A stretch of 64,000 bases of DNA, taken from the NCBI RefSeq assembly GCF_015500075.1, contig NZ_CP045499.1, positions 310,001 through 374,000 on the forward strand, in the 5' to 3' direction. This stretch comes from Mesorhizobium sp. INR15. GTDB taxonomy: Bacteria > Pseudomonadota > Alphaproteobacteria > Rhizobiales > Rhizobiaceae. The number at the start of each line of letters is the position of its first letter. Positions within the stretch are counted from its first letter, which is position 1. The notes beneath the pieces were generated by a model. That model was not told the DNA's origin. It saw only the letters and a list, made by a program, of their open reading frames with translations, and ran no database searches. The translations under genes were made by a program, and so were the position numbers. Below are positions 10,163 to 17,162 of this stretch, piece by piece.

Positions 10163-10200
10163 CTTAGCGTACGATTTCACACTGCTCTTGTTCTGACCCC
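10163..10200 (-). repeat. Tn3 terminal inverted repeat, right
   Basis: Mirror copy of 6986-7023, ending ...ttctgacccc at 10200. Confidence 0.9.
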
Positions 10201-10202
10201 GC

Positions 10203-10283
10203 ATTGCCCTGTCGCTGTTATGGGGGATCGCGGTCTATCATGTGCTGGAACTGATCGGTTATGCGCCGTTCGTCTTGCCGTAG
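10203..10283 (+). pseudogene. C-terminal scrap of a membrane protein
   Basis: 26 codons directly outside the right Tn3 end read IALSLLWGIAVYHVLELIGY then APFVLP and stop. This is a hydrophobic helix with a natural-looking terminus. It does not continue the VCBS protein cut on the left side, so the two flanks come from different genes. Too short to name a family. Confidence 0.4.
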
Positions 10284-10301
10284 GCGTGCGGCTGGTATGC
10301 A

Positions 10302-10781
10302 GTGCATAGATCAGCCCCACCTTATTGCCGCAGCATCTCGAACATTTCAGCTGGGCTTCAGATCGCATTCCATCGCTTGAGCGTGAGCGCTGGCTCCGAG
10401 CATCGTCGCTCACGACCATGCGCGAAAGGTGGTGCCGGGACAGCGCGGATCGTGGCGGAAAGCTACGATGCTGGCGAGACCGTCAGCGAGGTGGCTCGGC
10501 GACATGCATTGTCCCCGCAGCAGCTGTTCGCCTGGCGCCGGTCCGCGCGGGTGCCGTTGGCGAATGCGCCGGCACCGGAGCCAATGTTTGTTCCAGCAGT
10601 GGCCGCGTCACCTGAGCCCGAACCGGCGTTGAAGCGTGCGAGATCGACACGGAAGCGGAAGGCCGCGCGAGAAACCGGAGTGATCGAGTTGGCGATTGAC
10701 GTTGTCGCCATGCGGGTAGGTCGTGGCGCCGACGCCAGGACGGTGGCGGCGGTGATCCGTGCGCTGAAGGCGCCGTCGTGA
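10302..10781 (+). pseudogene. IS66 TnpA-like protein, damaged N-terminus
   Basis: From about 10446 the frame matches IS66 OrfA: a helix-turn-helix (ARIVAESYDAGETVSEVARRHALSPQQLFAWRR), then a variable linker and the conserved tail VRVG/ADARTVAAVIRALK. The upstream part of the frame lacks the usual start, and no ATG with a ribosome site sits at the expected position. The helix-turn-helix protein helps TnpB and TnpC in transposition. It overlaps tnpB by 4 bases as in normal IS66. Confidence 0.7.
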
Positions 10782-11134
10782 TCGGGCCGACGGGTGTGGT
10801 CAAGGTGATGGTCGCGACGAAGCCGGTGGACTTCCGCAAGGGGGCCGAAGGCCTGGCGGCGCTGGTGCGCGAGACGATGGGCGCCGATCCGTTCTCTGGC
10901 GCGGTCTACGTCTTCAGGGCCAAGCGCGCCGACCGGGTCAAGCTGGTGTACTTCGACAGCACCGGCGTGTGCCTGCTGGCGAAGCGTCTGGAGGACGGGA
11001 AGTTCTGCTGGCCTGCCATCACCGATGGCGTGGTGAGGTTGTCGGCGGCGCAATTGCAGGCGCTCCTGGAAGGGTTGGACTGGCGGCGCGTGCATGACGC
11101 CCGCGAGACGCGCGCGCCGGTCGCGGCAAGTTAA
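10778..11134 (+). CDS. tnpB: IS66 TnpB (Orf2) protein
   Basis: 118 residues with the IS66 OrfB hallmarks VKVMVATKPVDFRKGAEGLAALV and the core AVYVFRAKRADRVKLVYFDS followed by LLAKRLEDGKFCWP. It is intact, but no tnpC transposase follows: 60 bases downstream other IS debris begins. The IS66 is therefore a 5' fragment and cannot move by itself. It is more diverged from the two IS66 copies at 44.6 and 49.6 kb than they are from each other. Confidence 0.85.
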   Translation: MIGPTGVVKVMVATKPVDFRKGAEGLAALVRETMGADPFSGAVYVFRAKRADRVKLVYFDSTGVCLLAKRLEDGKFCWPAITDGVVRLSAAQLQALLEGLDWRRVHDARETRAPVAAS

Positions 11135-11549
11135 TCCCATGGGCGGCCAGAGACGCTGGCAAAGCATTGGAATGCATGATTGAATCGGTCTTGTCAGCAA
11201 CCCGGCCGAGCCTCAGACTGAATAGCCCCGAGTTTCGTGGACGCCTTCGGGTTACGTGTCCTGCTGCCGTTCGAACTCGACGGGTGACAGCATCCCGTTT
11301 CTGACGTGCTTTCGTTTCGGGTTGTAGAACATCTCGATGTAGTCGAACACGTCCTGTCTTGCCTCCTCGCGTGTTCGATAGGTTCGGCGCCGTATTCGCT
11401 CGGCGCTTGAGAAGTTGAAGAAGCTCTCGGCCACTGCATTGTCGTGGCAGTTCCCACGCCGGCTCATCGAGTGCTCAAGATTGTGGTGCTTCAGGAACGC
11501 TGCCCAGTCCATGCTGGTGAACTGGGAGCCCTGGACGCCCTTCTGTTTG

Positions 11550-12629
11550 TCAAGCGGCGATGCGCGTTCGGTTAATGTCTTTCTGGCGCCGCATAATTAT
11601 GCCGAAGACTTCTCGTGCGACGTAGCGTTTTACCATGCGGATGGCTTCCAGTTTCGAATGACCTTCGGCGACGCGGCGCGAGACGTAGGCTTTTGTCCTT
11701 TCGTCGGTCCTGAGGCGGCCGATCGCGATGATGTGCAGCGCGCTGTTGGCGGCGCGATCTCCGCCACGGTTGAGACGGTGTCGCACCGTCTTTCCCGATG
11801 ATGCCGGGACGGGGCTAACGCCGCAGAGTGCCGCGAAGCTGGCTTCGGACTTGAGCCGCTCGGGATTATCGCCAGCCGTCAGCAGCAGCTGGGCGGCACT
11901 GTTGTGGCCGATGGAGTTCTGCGCGATCAGTTCCGGGGCGAGATCATTTACGATCGCTTCGATCATCATGTCGAGATCAGCGGTTTCATCGTGCAGCTCA
12001 AGGTAGCGCCGCGCGAGCGATTTGAGGCAGATGCGATACGCGGCCTCGATGTCGCGATAAGCCGTCAGATCCGGGCGCCAGGCGGCGAGGGTGCGGATCA
12101 GTTGCATCCGCGTCATTCCCCGGAGTTGGTCGCGCAGCGCGTCCGGCGCGGCGATGATCGTGTTCTGGATCATCTGCAGGGCGATCCGCCGGGCATTCAC
12201 CGCTGTTTTCCGGCAAGCCTTTAGAACTCTGAGAGATTCCACCATTCCATCCCGGCTTCGCGGGGTAACGGTCCGCTGCCCCGCAAAGGCAGCATGGGCG
12301 GCGCTTTGGGCATCCAGATCGTCATTCTTTCCGCGTTTGCGACGATCTTGACGGTCAGGTGCCGTGACCTCCAGGACCTCTATCCCGGCGGTTTGCATGT
12401 AGCGCAGAAGGCCCGCGCCATAACTGCCCGTCGACTCGATGCCGATACGCTGAAGCTCACCGAACGAGCGCATCCATGCCAACATCTGACGATAACCGTG
12501 CCGGGTGGTCGCGAAGCTGCGGGTATCGAGAACCCGGTCGCAGTCGTCAACGACCGCCGCAACATGCAGGTCCTTGTGGGTGTCGACGCCGCCCGTGATG
12601 CTATGCGCCGCCTTGTCGTTTCCGTCCAT
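11550..12629 (-). CDS. IS110 family transposase (DEDD recombinase)
   Basis: 359 residues, intact. The N-terminal RuvC-like DEDD domain shows GGVDTHKDLHVAAV (first Asp), GIESTGSYGAGL (Glu) and RGKNDDLDAQSAA (Asp pair). The C-terminal Transposase_20 domain has FAALCGVSPVPASSGK, with the conserved serine in that region, then RHRLNRGGDRAANSALH. It recombines DNA without flanking repeats, guided by an element-encoded RNA in characterised relatives. Both domains and the noncoding segment upstream are complete, so it looks potentially active. Confidence 0.92.
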   Translation of the reverse strand: MDGNDKAAHSITGGVDTHKDLHVAAVVDDCDRVLDTRSFATTRHGYRQMLAWMRSFGELQRIGIESTGSYGAGLLRYMQTAGIEVLEVTAPDRQDRRKRGKNDDLDAQSAAHAAFAGQRTVTPRSRDGMVESLRVLKACRKTAVNARRIALQMIQNTIIAAPDALRDQLRGMTRMQLIRTLAAWRPDLTAYRDIEAAYRICLKSLARRYLELHDETADLDMMIEAIVNDLAPELIAQNSIGHNSAAQLLLTAGDNPERLKSEASFAALCGVSPVPASSGKTVRHRLNRGGDRAANSALHIIAIGRLRTDERTKAYVSRRVAEGHSKLEAIRMVKRYVAREVFGIIMRRQKDINRTRIAA

Positions 12630-12913
12630 CGTTCACCTCCGTGGTTGCCAAAACCCATGGCTCACCCACGATCCAATGCTTGGACAGGACAGTCACGAGA
12701 CCGGTTCGGTCAGGCCCTTCTCGGGTCACAGGCAATGGCCGAGGCAAAGCCTCACCGCGAGGTGTTCCCGGGCGGCCGACAGGTCCAGGGAAAGACACGT
12801 CGGTCGATCGGAGTGCGGGTCAGGCCGCACCGAGGCACCTTGCGGCGCCAGTCTACCGCGGTCGATCAGTGTTTGAGACAAACCGCCCGGGAACTGGCGA
12901 CCATCTTCTGACT
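12630..12913 (-). ncRNA. candidate IS110 bridge-RNA region
   Basis: 284 noncoding bases lie between the transposase start and the element end. In IS110-group elements this segment encodes the structured bridge RNA that pairs with target and donor DNA. GC-rich complementary blocks are visible (for example gcctcaccgcgaggtg and gggtcaggccgcaccgagg), consistent with stem-loops. No structure was computed, and the exact RNA ends and guide loops are not assigned. The call rests on position and family knowledge. Confidence 0.45.
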
Positions 12914-13114
12914 GTCGGAGTGGACCAGGACCTTGCCCTTCGGCTTTCGCCGCCATACCGCCATGAGCAACGCCTGCAACACGACATCAGATAAGTGCAG
13001 GGAAGCTATCCGAGCTGGTTAAGCCAGCCATTAAAGAACTTTCCAATGTCTCTTCCGTTATCCCGACAACAGCCATGACGTGTGGCTGCGATAGAAACCC
13101 AATCGGAGGATGTC

Positions 13115-13628
13115 ATGAAGTCGATGGTTAGCATTGTCGCGAAGACTTTGGCGTGCACTGCTTTTGCAATAGCATTTGCACTTCCAATCTATGCAGCTGG
13201 CCTAGGAGCCGGCGCATCCATCGGCGGCTCTGGCGGTGTCAACGCTGGCGCCGGTGCTTCAATCGGTGGATCTAATGGCGTGAGCGCGGGCGCTGGGGCG
13301 TCTGTGGGAGGCGCCAATGGTGTCAACGCAGGCGCCGGAGCAAGCATCGGCGGCACGAACGGTGTAAATGCTGGCCTTGGCGCTACCGTAGGCGGAACTA
13401 CCGGCGTCGGTGTGGGTGTCGGCGTCAATATTGGTGGCGTCAATCCTGCAAACCCGTCCAACCCTACCAATCCGAGTAACCGGCAAATCCAAGTCTTCCG
13501 GGCGCCGTGGCTCAAATGTCGGACAGCCAGGTCGCGAGGATGAAGAAGCGTTGCGCGGATGTCCTCAGCAATTCAGGTCCTATGACCGAGATTTGCGCCA
13601 GCTGTGCCTGTTGATCTCCAGGCGTTAA
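13115..13628 (+). pseudogene. secreted Gly/Ala repeat protein, frameshifted near C-terminus
   Basis: ATG at 13115 behind ggagg, then a signal peptide (SIVAKTLACTAFAIAFALPI then YAAG). The mature part is five 14-residue repeats of the type GAGASIGGSNGVNA, then a Pro/Asn linker. The conserved-looking tail SDSQVARMKKRCADVLSN is in a second frame (from 13516) and SYDRDLRQLCLLISRR in a third (to 13628), so two indels at about 13500 and 13575 separate them. Read straight through, the protein ends at 13543 with an altered tail. The repeat part remains expressible. Function unknown; related exported repeat proteins occur in rhizobia. Confidence 0.7.
13205..13414 (+). repeat. five tandem 42-bp coding repeats
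   Basis: Five consecutive 14-codon units, each beginning GAGAS or GLGAT and ending NGVNA or a variant, encode the glycine-rich body of the secreted protein. Unit boundaries fall every 42 bases from 13205. Confidence 0.8.
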
Positions 13629-13684
13629 GGGGCAGTCATTCGCGAGGCCTGACGAAACTCTCAGAGCCTCGCGCGATTACAGGA

Positions 13685-13714
13685 CCGCTGCCTCGCACGG
13701 CAGCGGGCTTTTTT
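13685..13714 (+). terminator. intrinsic terminator
   Basis: An 8-bp stem (ccgctgcc / ggcagcgg) around a 6-base loop is followed by gcttttttcc. It lies about 55 bases after the Gly-rich gene and would end its transcript. Confidence 0.75.
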
Positions 13715-13905
13715 CCAGCGCACCGAGCGGAACCGTTTCGCCTTTCCAAGGTTGGGCGCTGATGCGACGTTTGATCAAATTTGATTGAGGGTGGCCGGCG
13801 CTACTTCCGCATTTGGAGTGCTGGGGTGACAGCGACGAAGGCCTTGCCAACTAGGTATCCGCCGCAAAGACAAGCTAACACTGGGGTAGCCGTTCGACCA
13901 ACTGA

Positions 13906-14217
13906 CTGATCAAGAGCTACGCGATCGAGGAATACGAACTCATAGGCATCGAGCGTGAGGCCGGCTTGCCGGCCTTTGCCCTGATGGCCGATCGCGCGAC
14001 AGGCAAGTATGTTGGCTCGGCCTTCATCAATCCAAGCCGAGCCATCCGCGAGCGGCTATGGAAGCGCGTCCAGGAGCACGCCGGTCCGGCGCCAATGGGC
14101 ATGAAGCGGCCGGCGACGCAATGGGTGAAGCCAGGCCTCATTGGTCGCGTGAAGCATCTGCGCGGGGAGGAGGATCTGCGACGCTTCGCTGCAGGATTTC
14201 CGGGAGGAAGACAGATA
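13906..14217 (+). pseudogene. C-terminal fragment of LigD-type ATP-dependent DNA ligase
   Basis: The open frame from about 13906 reads IKSYAIEEYELIGIERE, then an OB-fold-like segment with VGSAFINPSRAIRERLWKRV and VKPGLIGRVKHLRGEEDL, matching the C-terminus of DNA ligases of the LigD group used in end joining. One or two bases are lost at about 14172, after which the expected tail ASLQDFREEDR is in another frame and stops at 14217. There is no start codon or catalytic domain, so it is a leftover. Confidence 0.65.
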
Positions 14218-14253
14218 GTTTGGAACACAACCGCTGATTGGAACTTCAGAAGT

Positions 14254-14376
14254 ATGGTCAACTCTGACAAGCCAAAACGTTTCATGCCTGCGCCCAAACC
14301 CAAAGGCGCTATGGTCGCTGCCGCGATCATGATCCTTGCAGTTGCACTTGTGATTGTATGGTTTTTGCTGAAATGA
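14254..14376 (+). CDS. small single-pass membrane protein
   Basis: 40 residues from an ATG at 14254: a basic/proline start (NSDKPKRFMPAPKPKG) followed by one transmembrane helix (MVAAAIMILAVALVIVWFLL) and Lys. Its stop overlaps the DUF768 start (ATGA), suggesting coupling. The ATG lies inside a longer frame that runs on from the ligase fragment, but the ligase frame there is already shifted. Function unknown. Confidence 0.5.
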   Translation: MVNSDKPKRFMPAPKPKGAMVAAAIMILAVALVIVWFLLK

Positions 14377-14645
14377 GCACGCGCGGTACAAACTTCGTCG
14401 ATCAATGGATCCGCTCCAAGGTCCCTAGGACCGTTGGGGCCGACGTCATCTCAGTTGCGGAGTTGGCTGAGGCTCTATTCGACGATGCTTGTGTCGTCGG
14501 GATCGACAGTACCGAAATCGAGGAAGACGTCGGCAGTCTCTATCAGATGATCTTCGATGCCACGTGCACCGCAATGCGGGCTTGGCCGATTGAACGCACG
14601 TATCAAGGCGACCTCTACTGGCGTGTGTGCCGCCGTCTAGTATAG
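14373..14645 (+). CDS. DUF768 family protein
   Basis: 90 residues. The start STRGTNFVDQWI and the later block DSTEIEEDVGSLYQMIFDA match the DUF768 pattern, a short family common and multi-copy in Mesorhizobium with no known role. No signal peptide is seen. It overlaps the preceding membrane-protein gene by 4 bases. Its presence is one of the better taxonomic clues in the window. Confidence 0.75.
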   Translation: MSTRGTNFVDQWIRSKVPRTVGADVISVAELAEALFDDACVVGIDSTEIEEDVGSLYQMIFDATCTAMRAWPIERTYQGDLYWRVCRRLV

Positions 14646-14700
14646 GATGGGCGACAGTAGATTACGTTTAATCGAATCCTCCACTACGAACGGACTCCCT

Positions 14701-15492
14701 ATGAATTTTGCAAAGATTGCAGCGCCCCTGGCGCTTTTCTGCGCGCTCGGCGTCAGCCCGGCGTTTGCCGTCTGCAACATTTCAGATGCCAAGCTCGAAG
14801 AGGCAGTGCTCAAGAGCCCCGAATTGCGCAAACCCGAGAACCGCTATCTCGTGCGCGACCTGCGCAAGTTGCGCGACGCGGCGTTCATCCTGTGGTCCTA
14901 CGGCTTGCACGACGATTGCGAGCGGGTGCTGGCCAACATCCGTGAATTGATTGCGTCGCCCTCGATGGGCCAGCTCGGCGACAATGACGAGGACGAAGCC
15001 GACCAGCAGCTTGCCGCCAGCGAACCGCAGAGCCACGAAGGCGGTGAGATCCAGGGCAATCGCAACGCGCCGGACGCGCGCCCCCTCATTGACATCGACG
15101 ATCTCGGCCCGGGCTTGCGCGTCGACGAGATCGTCGGTGCTGAGGTTCGCAGCTCGGACGACAAGATCGTCGGCGAGGTCCGCAATGTCGTGATAGGCAC
15201 CAAGGACCGCTGGGACTACGCTGTGGTCGCATCCGCCGGTTTCTTCATCGCGGGCAAGGACAGCATCGTGGTTCCGCTGCGCTACCTACAGGTGAACGAG
15301 GCCCGCAACAGCTTCTATCTTCGAATTACCAGCGCGCAGGTCAAGATGGTGCCGCTGATGCCCGACCAGGAATATCTGTGGCTGGCGGACGAAAAGTGGC
15401 GCGCCACCAACGACGCGATCTTCCAGAGCCTGAACCCGGATCCTGCCCGCTATGGCAAGGGTGCCAAGCCGAAGGATTCCGGCGTGAAGTGA
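14701..15492 (+). CDS. exported PRC-barrel domain protein
   Basis: 263 residues from ATG 14701, chosen because a signal peptide (KIAAPLALFCALGVSPAFA) follows directly. After a helical segment rich in charged residues (about 25-110) comes a PRC-barrel domain (about 135-225), with VDEIVGAEVRSSDDKIVGEV and WDYAVVASAGFFIAGKDSIV. PRC barrels are small beta-barrels in envelope or RNA/photosynthesis-linked proteins; in rhizobia many periplasmic copies have unknown roles. Intact, monocistronic. Confidence 0.85.
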   Translation: MNFAKIAAPLALFCALGVSPAFAVCNISDAKLEEAVLKSPELRKPENRYLVRDLRKLRDAAFILWSYGLHDDCERVLANIRELIASPSMGQLGDNDEDEADQQLAASEPQSHEGGEIQGNRNAPDARPLIDIDDLGPGLRVDEIVGAEVRSSDDKIVGEVRNVVIGTKDRWDYAVVASAGFFIAGKDSIVVPLRYLQVNEARNSFYLRITSAQVKMVPLMPDQEYLWLADEKWRATNDAIFQSLNPDPARYGKGAKPKDSGVK

Positions 15493-15704
15493 CCGGCGGT
15501 AATCCGGGGAAGGCACTTCCCCCTACACGCTGCCCCACGGCTTCACGGGCTTCGAGCCGCCCAACGGCAATGTTGCCGCGGACGATAGCTGCGGGCGCTG
15601 TATCTTTACAACAATCATTCCCCGCATGATCTTTGTAGTGGTTGGCGCGCCGCACGTAAGTCTCGACCGATCCCTGCTGCCGGGGGCAGCCTATTTTGGC
15701 AAAG

Positions 15705-16043
15705 TTACCGGAGCGCGTTCCTTAGTTTGGTCCAGTTGTCGGTCAGGTCGTTTGTCGGATGAGGCATTATTTCCAATTTACCCCACTCCCGGGCGACTGA
15801 TCGTGCCACCGCTTTCTGATCTTTCCGCGGCAGTCCTACGATATTTGGAAAGATGATTTCTGCCTCTAGGCGGTAAAAGGCGCCGGTCTTCGGGTTGATG
15901 GCTGCGTACCAAGCGACGAACATCCGGATGATGTACGGGGTCCGTCCCGACGCCATCATGTAGTCAATACAGGCGAACATCAGTGCGCTGTCGCAGTCCT
16001 CCTCGGTAATGTCGGGTAGGACCATGCGGGTCTCGATCTGCAT
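15705..16043 (-). CDS. hypothetical protein, 112 residues
   Basis: The start is placed at an internal Met (16043) because the upstream extension is unlike protein and crosses the RiPP-like gene and its terminator. The protein begins QIETRMVLPDITEEDCDS and contains YIIRMFVAWYAAINPKTGAF and LPRKDQKAVARSVAREWGK. It is soluble, with no signal peptide. I do not recognise the family. It runs convergently to the PRC-barrel gene and divergently from the small gene at 16155. Confidence 0.55.
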   Translation of the reverse strand: MQIETRMVLPDITEEDCDSALMFACIDYMMASGRTPYIIRMFVAWYAAINPKTGAFYRLEAEIIFPNIVGLPRKDQKAVARSVAREWGKLEIMPHPTNDLTDNWTKLRNALR

Positions 16044-16154
16044 GCTTGATGAAGTTGCGAGGGCCGTTAAGCATATCACGGACTGTCGTGCCGATTGACA
16101 ACCGCTCCTGGCGCAAGGCATTTTCCTGCTGAGGCAAAAGCGAAGGGGCATGAA

Positions 16155-16247
16155 ATGAAAAAGGCGTATGAACGGCCGACACTGATCAAGCGAGACAGGC
16201 TCGCCTCCGTAACAGCGGGCCTGGTTATCGTTTCTGGGATCAAGTGA
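16155..16247 (+). CDS. RiPP-like leader peptide precursor (30 residues)
   Basis: A 30-codon gene in an otherwise empty stretch. It has a ribosome site (gaagggg) about 6-8 bases before ATG and a hairpin terminator about 20 bases after the stop. The peptide starts KKAYERPTLIKRDRL, fitting the leader pattern Y-x-x-P-x-L of lasso-type precursors (KKxYxxPxLxKR...). It continues SVTAG, giving the Thr at -2 and Gly at +1 expected at a lasso cleavage point. The putative core GLVIVSGIK has no Asp or Glu to close a ring, and no processing enzymes are nearby, so a true lasso peptide is unlikely. A TTGACA sits at 16095. A sibling lies at 33002-33091. Confidence 0.6.
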   Translation: MKKAYERPTLIKRDRLASVTAGLVIVSGIK

Positions 16248-16264
16248 GCTGAGGCATCTAAAAT

Positions 16265-16295
16265 CAAGCCCGCTGGCTCCGGCCGGCGGGCTTTT
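16265..16295 (+). terminator. intrinsic terminator after the RiPP-like gene
   Basis: A GC-rich hairpin (agcccgctgg ... ccggcgggct) is followed by ttttt. It closes the 16155-16247 transcript. Confidence 0.7.
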
Positions 16296-16358
16296 TGCGT
16301 TTCTGGGGTCGAATTTGAGCGTTCGTGCGCGGCACAGCAAACCCCGCACGCTCACTGG

Positions 16359-16496
16359 CTACCCCTTTTTGGCGCGCTGCTGCGAGGGCCACCAGATGAA
16401 ATACAGCGACCCGATCTTAAGCACCGGCACGCGTCTATCTCTTTCCCGGTCGCGTAGCTCGCGATAGGTCTTCACCTTGAATATCCCGCCGGGCAT
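16359..16496 (-). CDS. small hypothetical protein
   Basis: 45 residues from an ATG at 16496: basic, with YRELRDRERDRRVPVLKIGS and LYFIWWPSQQRAKKG. The upstream flank is occupied by the IS3 end at 16531, so it may be the 3' remnant of a longer gene. No family recognised. Confidence 0.3.
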   Translation of the reverse strand: MPGGIFKVKTYRELRDRERDRRVPVLKIGSLYFIWWPSQQRAKKG

Positions 16497-16530
16497 GGGA
16501 GCTTTGGCGCCGGCCGACGAGACACTTGGT

Positions 16531-16590
16531 CTGTTGATTTCCACCCAGAACTGAGCCGGGTTTGGAGTGAACCCCTGCGGCTGGACCAGG
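16531..16590 (+). repeat. IS3 end, left
   Basis: About 60 bases (ctgttgatttccacccagaa ... ctgcggctggaccagg) that recur inverted at 22382-22441 with only a few differences. Confidence 0.85.
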
Positions 16591-16638
16591 GGGCCTAAAA
16601 AACTGATACGTTCGATGGGCCTTGAACGGAGAAGGCTC

Positions 16639-16914
16639 ATGAAGTCACGAGGTCCATATCGTCGGCACTCGACGCAATTCAAACTGCAGCTCTGCCAGGA
16701 CATCCGTGGTGGCGTCATCGGGCGCCGCGATGCCCAGCGCATGTATAGCGTTTCGGCGAACCTCATCCAGCTGTGGTTGACCCAGTTCGACCGAGGTGAA
16801 CTGAATGACGAGGAGGCTGAGGCCAGCGTCATTGCTGAATACGAGGCGCGCATCGCAGCTCTCGAACGCAAGGTCGGCCAACTCACCATGGAACTGGACC
16901 TTGCCAAAAAACGT
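16639..16914 (+). pseudogene. IS3 OrfA, interrupted
   Basis: Starts KSRGPYRRHSTQFKLQLCQD and continues through a helix-turn-helix and a leucine-zipper-like coil (ARIAALERKVGQLTMELDLAKK), the normal IS3 OrfA plan. Homology ends at the IS110 junction about 16914. The missing tail, DSKRSFIVTGLSVLNQTGM and stop, is found after the insertion at about 20061-20117. Confidence 0.8.
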
Positions 16915-16926
16915 ATGGCTCGCCCC

Positions 16927-17162
16927 GCCTGCAAGCGACTTTTTGACGGCATCTCAGTCTGCGCCAACGTATCCGGTCTCGGGGCGATGATCGTCCCCGA
17001 CCAAGATGGAGCTTACGCGCGTACCGATCCTCATAAACACGTCGGCGTCTAGCGCCATTTTTTTGGTCAGGATGTCGGCACACCGTTCGACTGTCAGGCC
17101 ATCTTTTCAGTCCACTCACAGACAACGCCGGCCTGAAGGTCTCCCTTCTGGCCGATCTCTGA
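16927..17162 (-). ncRNA. candidate 3' bridge-RNA region of IS1111-type element
   Basis: 236 noncoding bases lie between the transposase stop and the end of the element. In IS1111-group elements the guide RNA is expressed from this downstream end. The call is by position only; no fold was calculated and the disrupted transposase makes present-day function doubtful. Confidence 0.35.

Larger units (their letters stand above)
6986..10200 (-). mobile_element. Tn3-family transposon, transposase only
   Basis: Bounded by 38-bp terminal inverted repeats beginning ggggtc and ending cgtacgctaag, differing at only a few positions. Between them is a single decayed tnpA on the minus strand; no resolvase, res site or passenger gene was seen. 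The five bases outside each end (atatc and gcatt) do not match, whereas Tn3 elements normally duplicate 5 bp. The flanks are also parts of two different genes, which points to a deletion adjacent to the element. Confidence 0.9.
11534..12913 (-). mobile_element. IS110 element inserted in an IS3
   Basis: About 1380 bp, delimited by where IS3 homology stops (agccctg at the left, tcggagtgg at the right). The target was the codons for HSDQGSQ. CTG is present at both junctions, compatible with the CT core dinucleotide used by IS110 recombinases; one G of the expected target seems missing on the right. It carries one intact transposase and a 284-base noncoding segment upstream of it, the IS110-group layout. 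Confidence 0.75.
11220..12994 (-). pseudogene. IS3 family transposase C-terminus, split by IS110
   Basis: Two minus-strand pieces make one IS3 OrfB C-terminus. The upstream piece (about 12994-12914) reads VVLQALLMAVWRRKPKGKV and LVHSD. The downstream piece (about 11533-11252) starts at QGSQFTSMDWAAFLKHHN and holds SRRGNCHDNAVAESFF and FYNPKRKHVRNGMLSPVEF. The break is exactly in the conserved HSDQGSQ active-site region and is filled by the IS110. The N-terminal half of the IS3 is missing, and its downstream end (ccccgagtttcgtggac) lies near 11220-11245. Confidence 0.8.

Noticed and set aside
13205..13414. CRISPR-like tandem array
   Set aside because: The 42-bp periodicity is coding, in frame, without spacers.
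16155..16247. bona fide lasso peptide gene
   Set aside because: The core has no Asp/Glu for ring closure and no B or C proteins are near; kept only as a RiPP-like precursor.
15705..16355. 216-residue version of the hypothetical protein
   Set aside because: The first 104 residues are antisense to the RiPP-like gene and its terminator and have no protein character; start moved to 16043.
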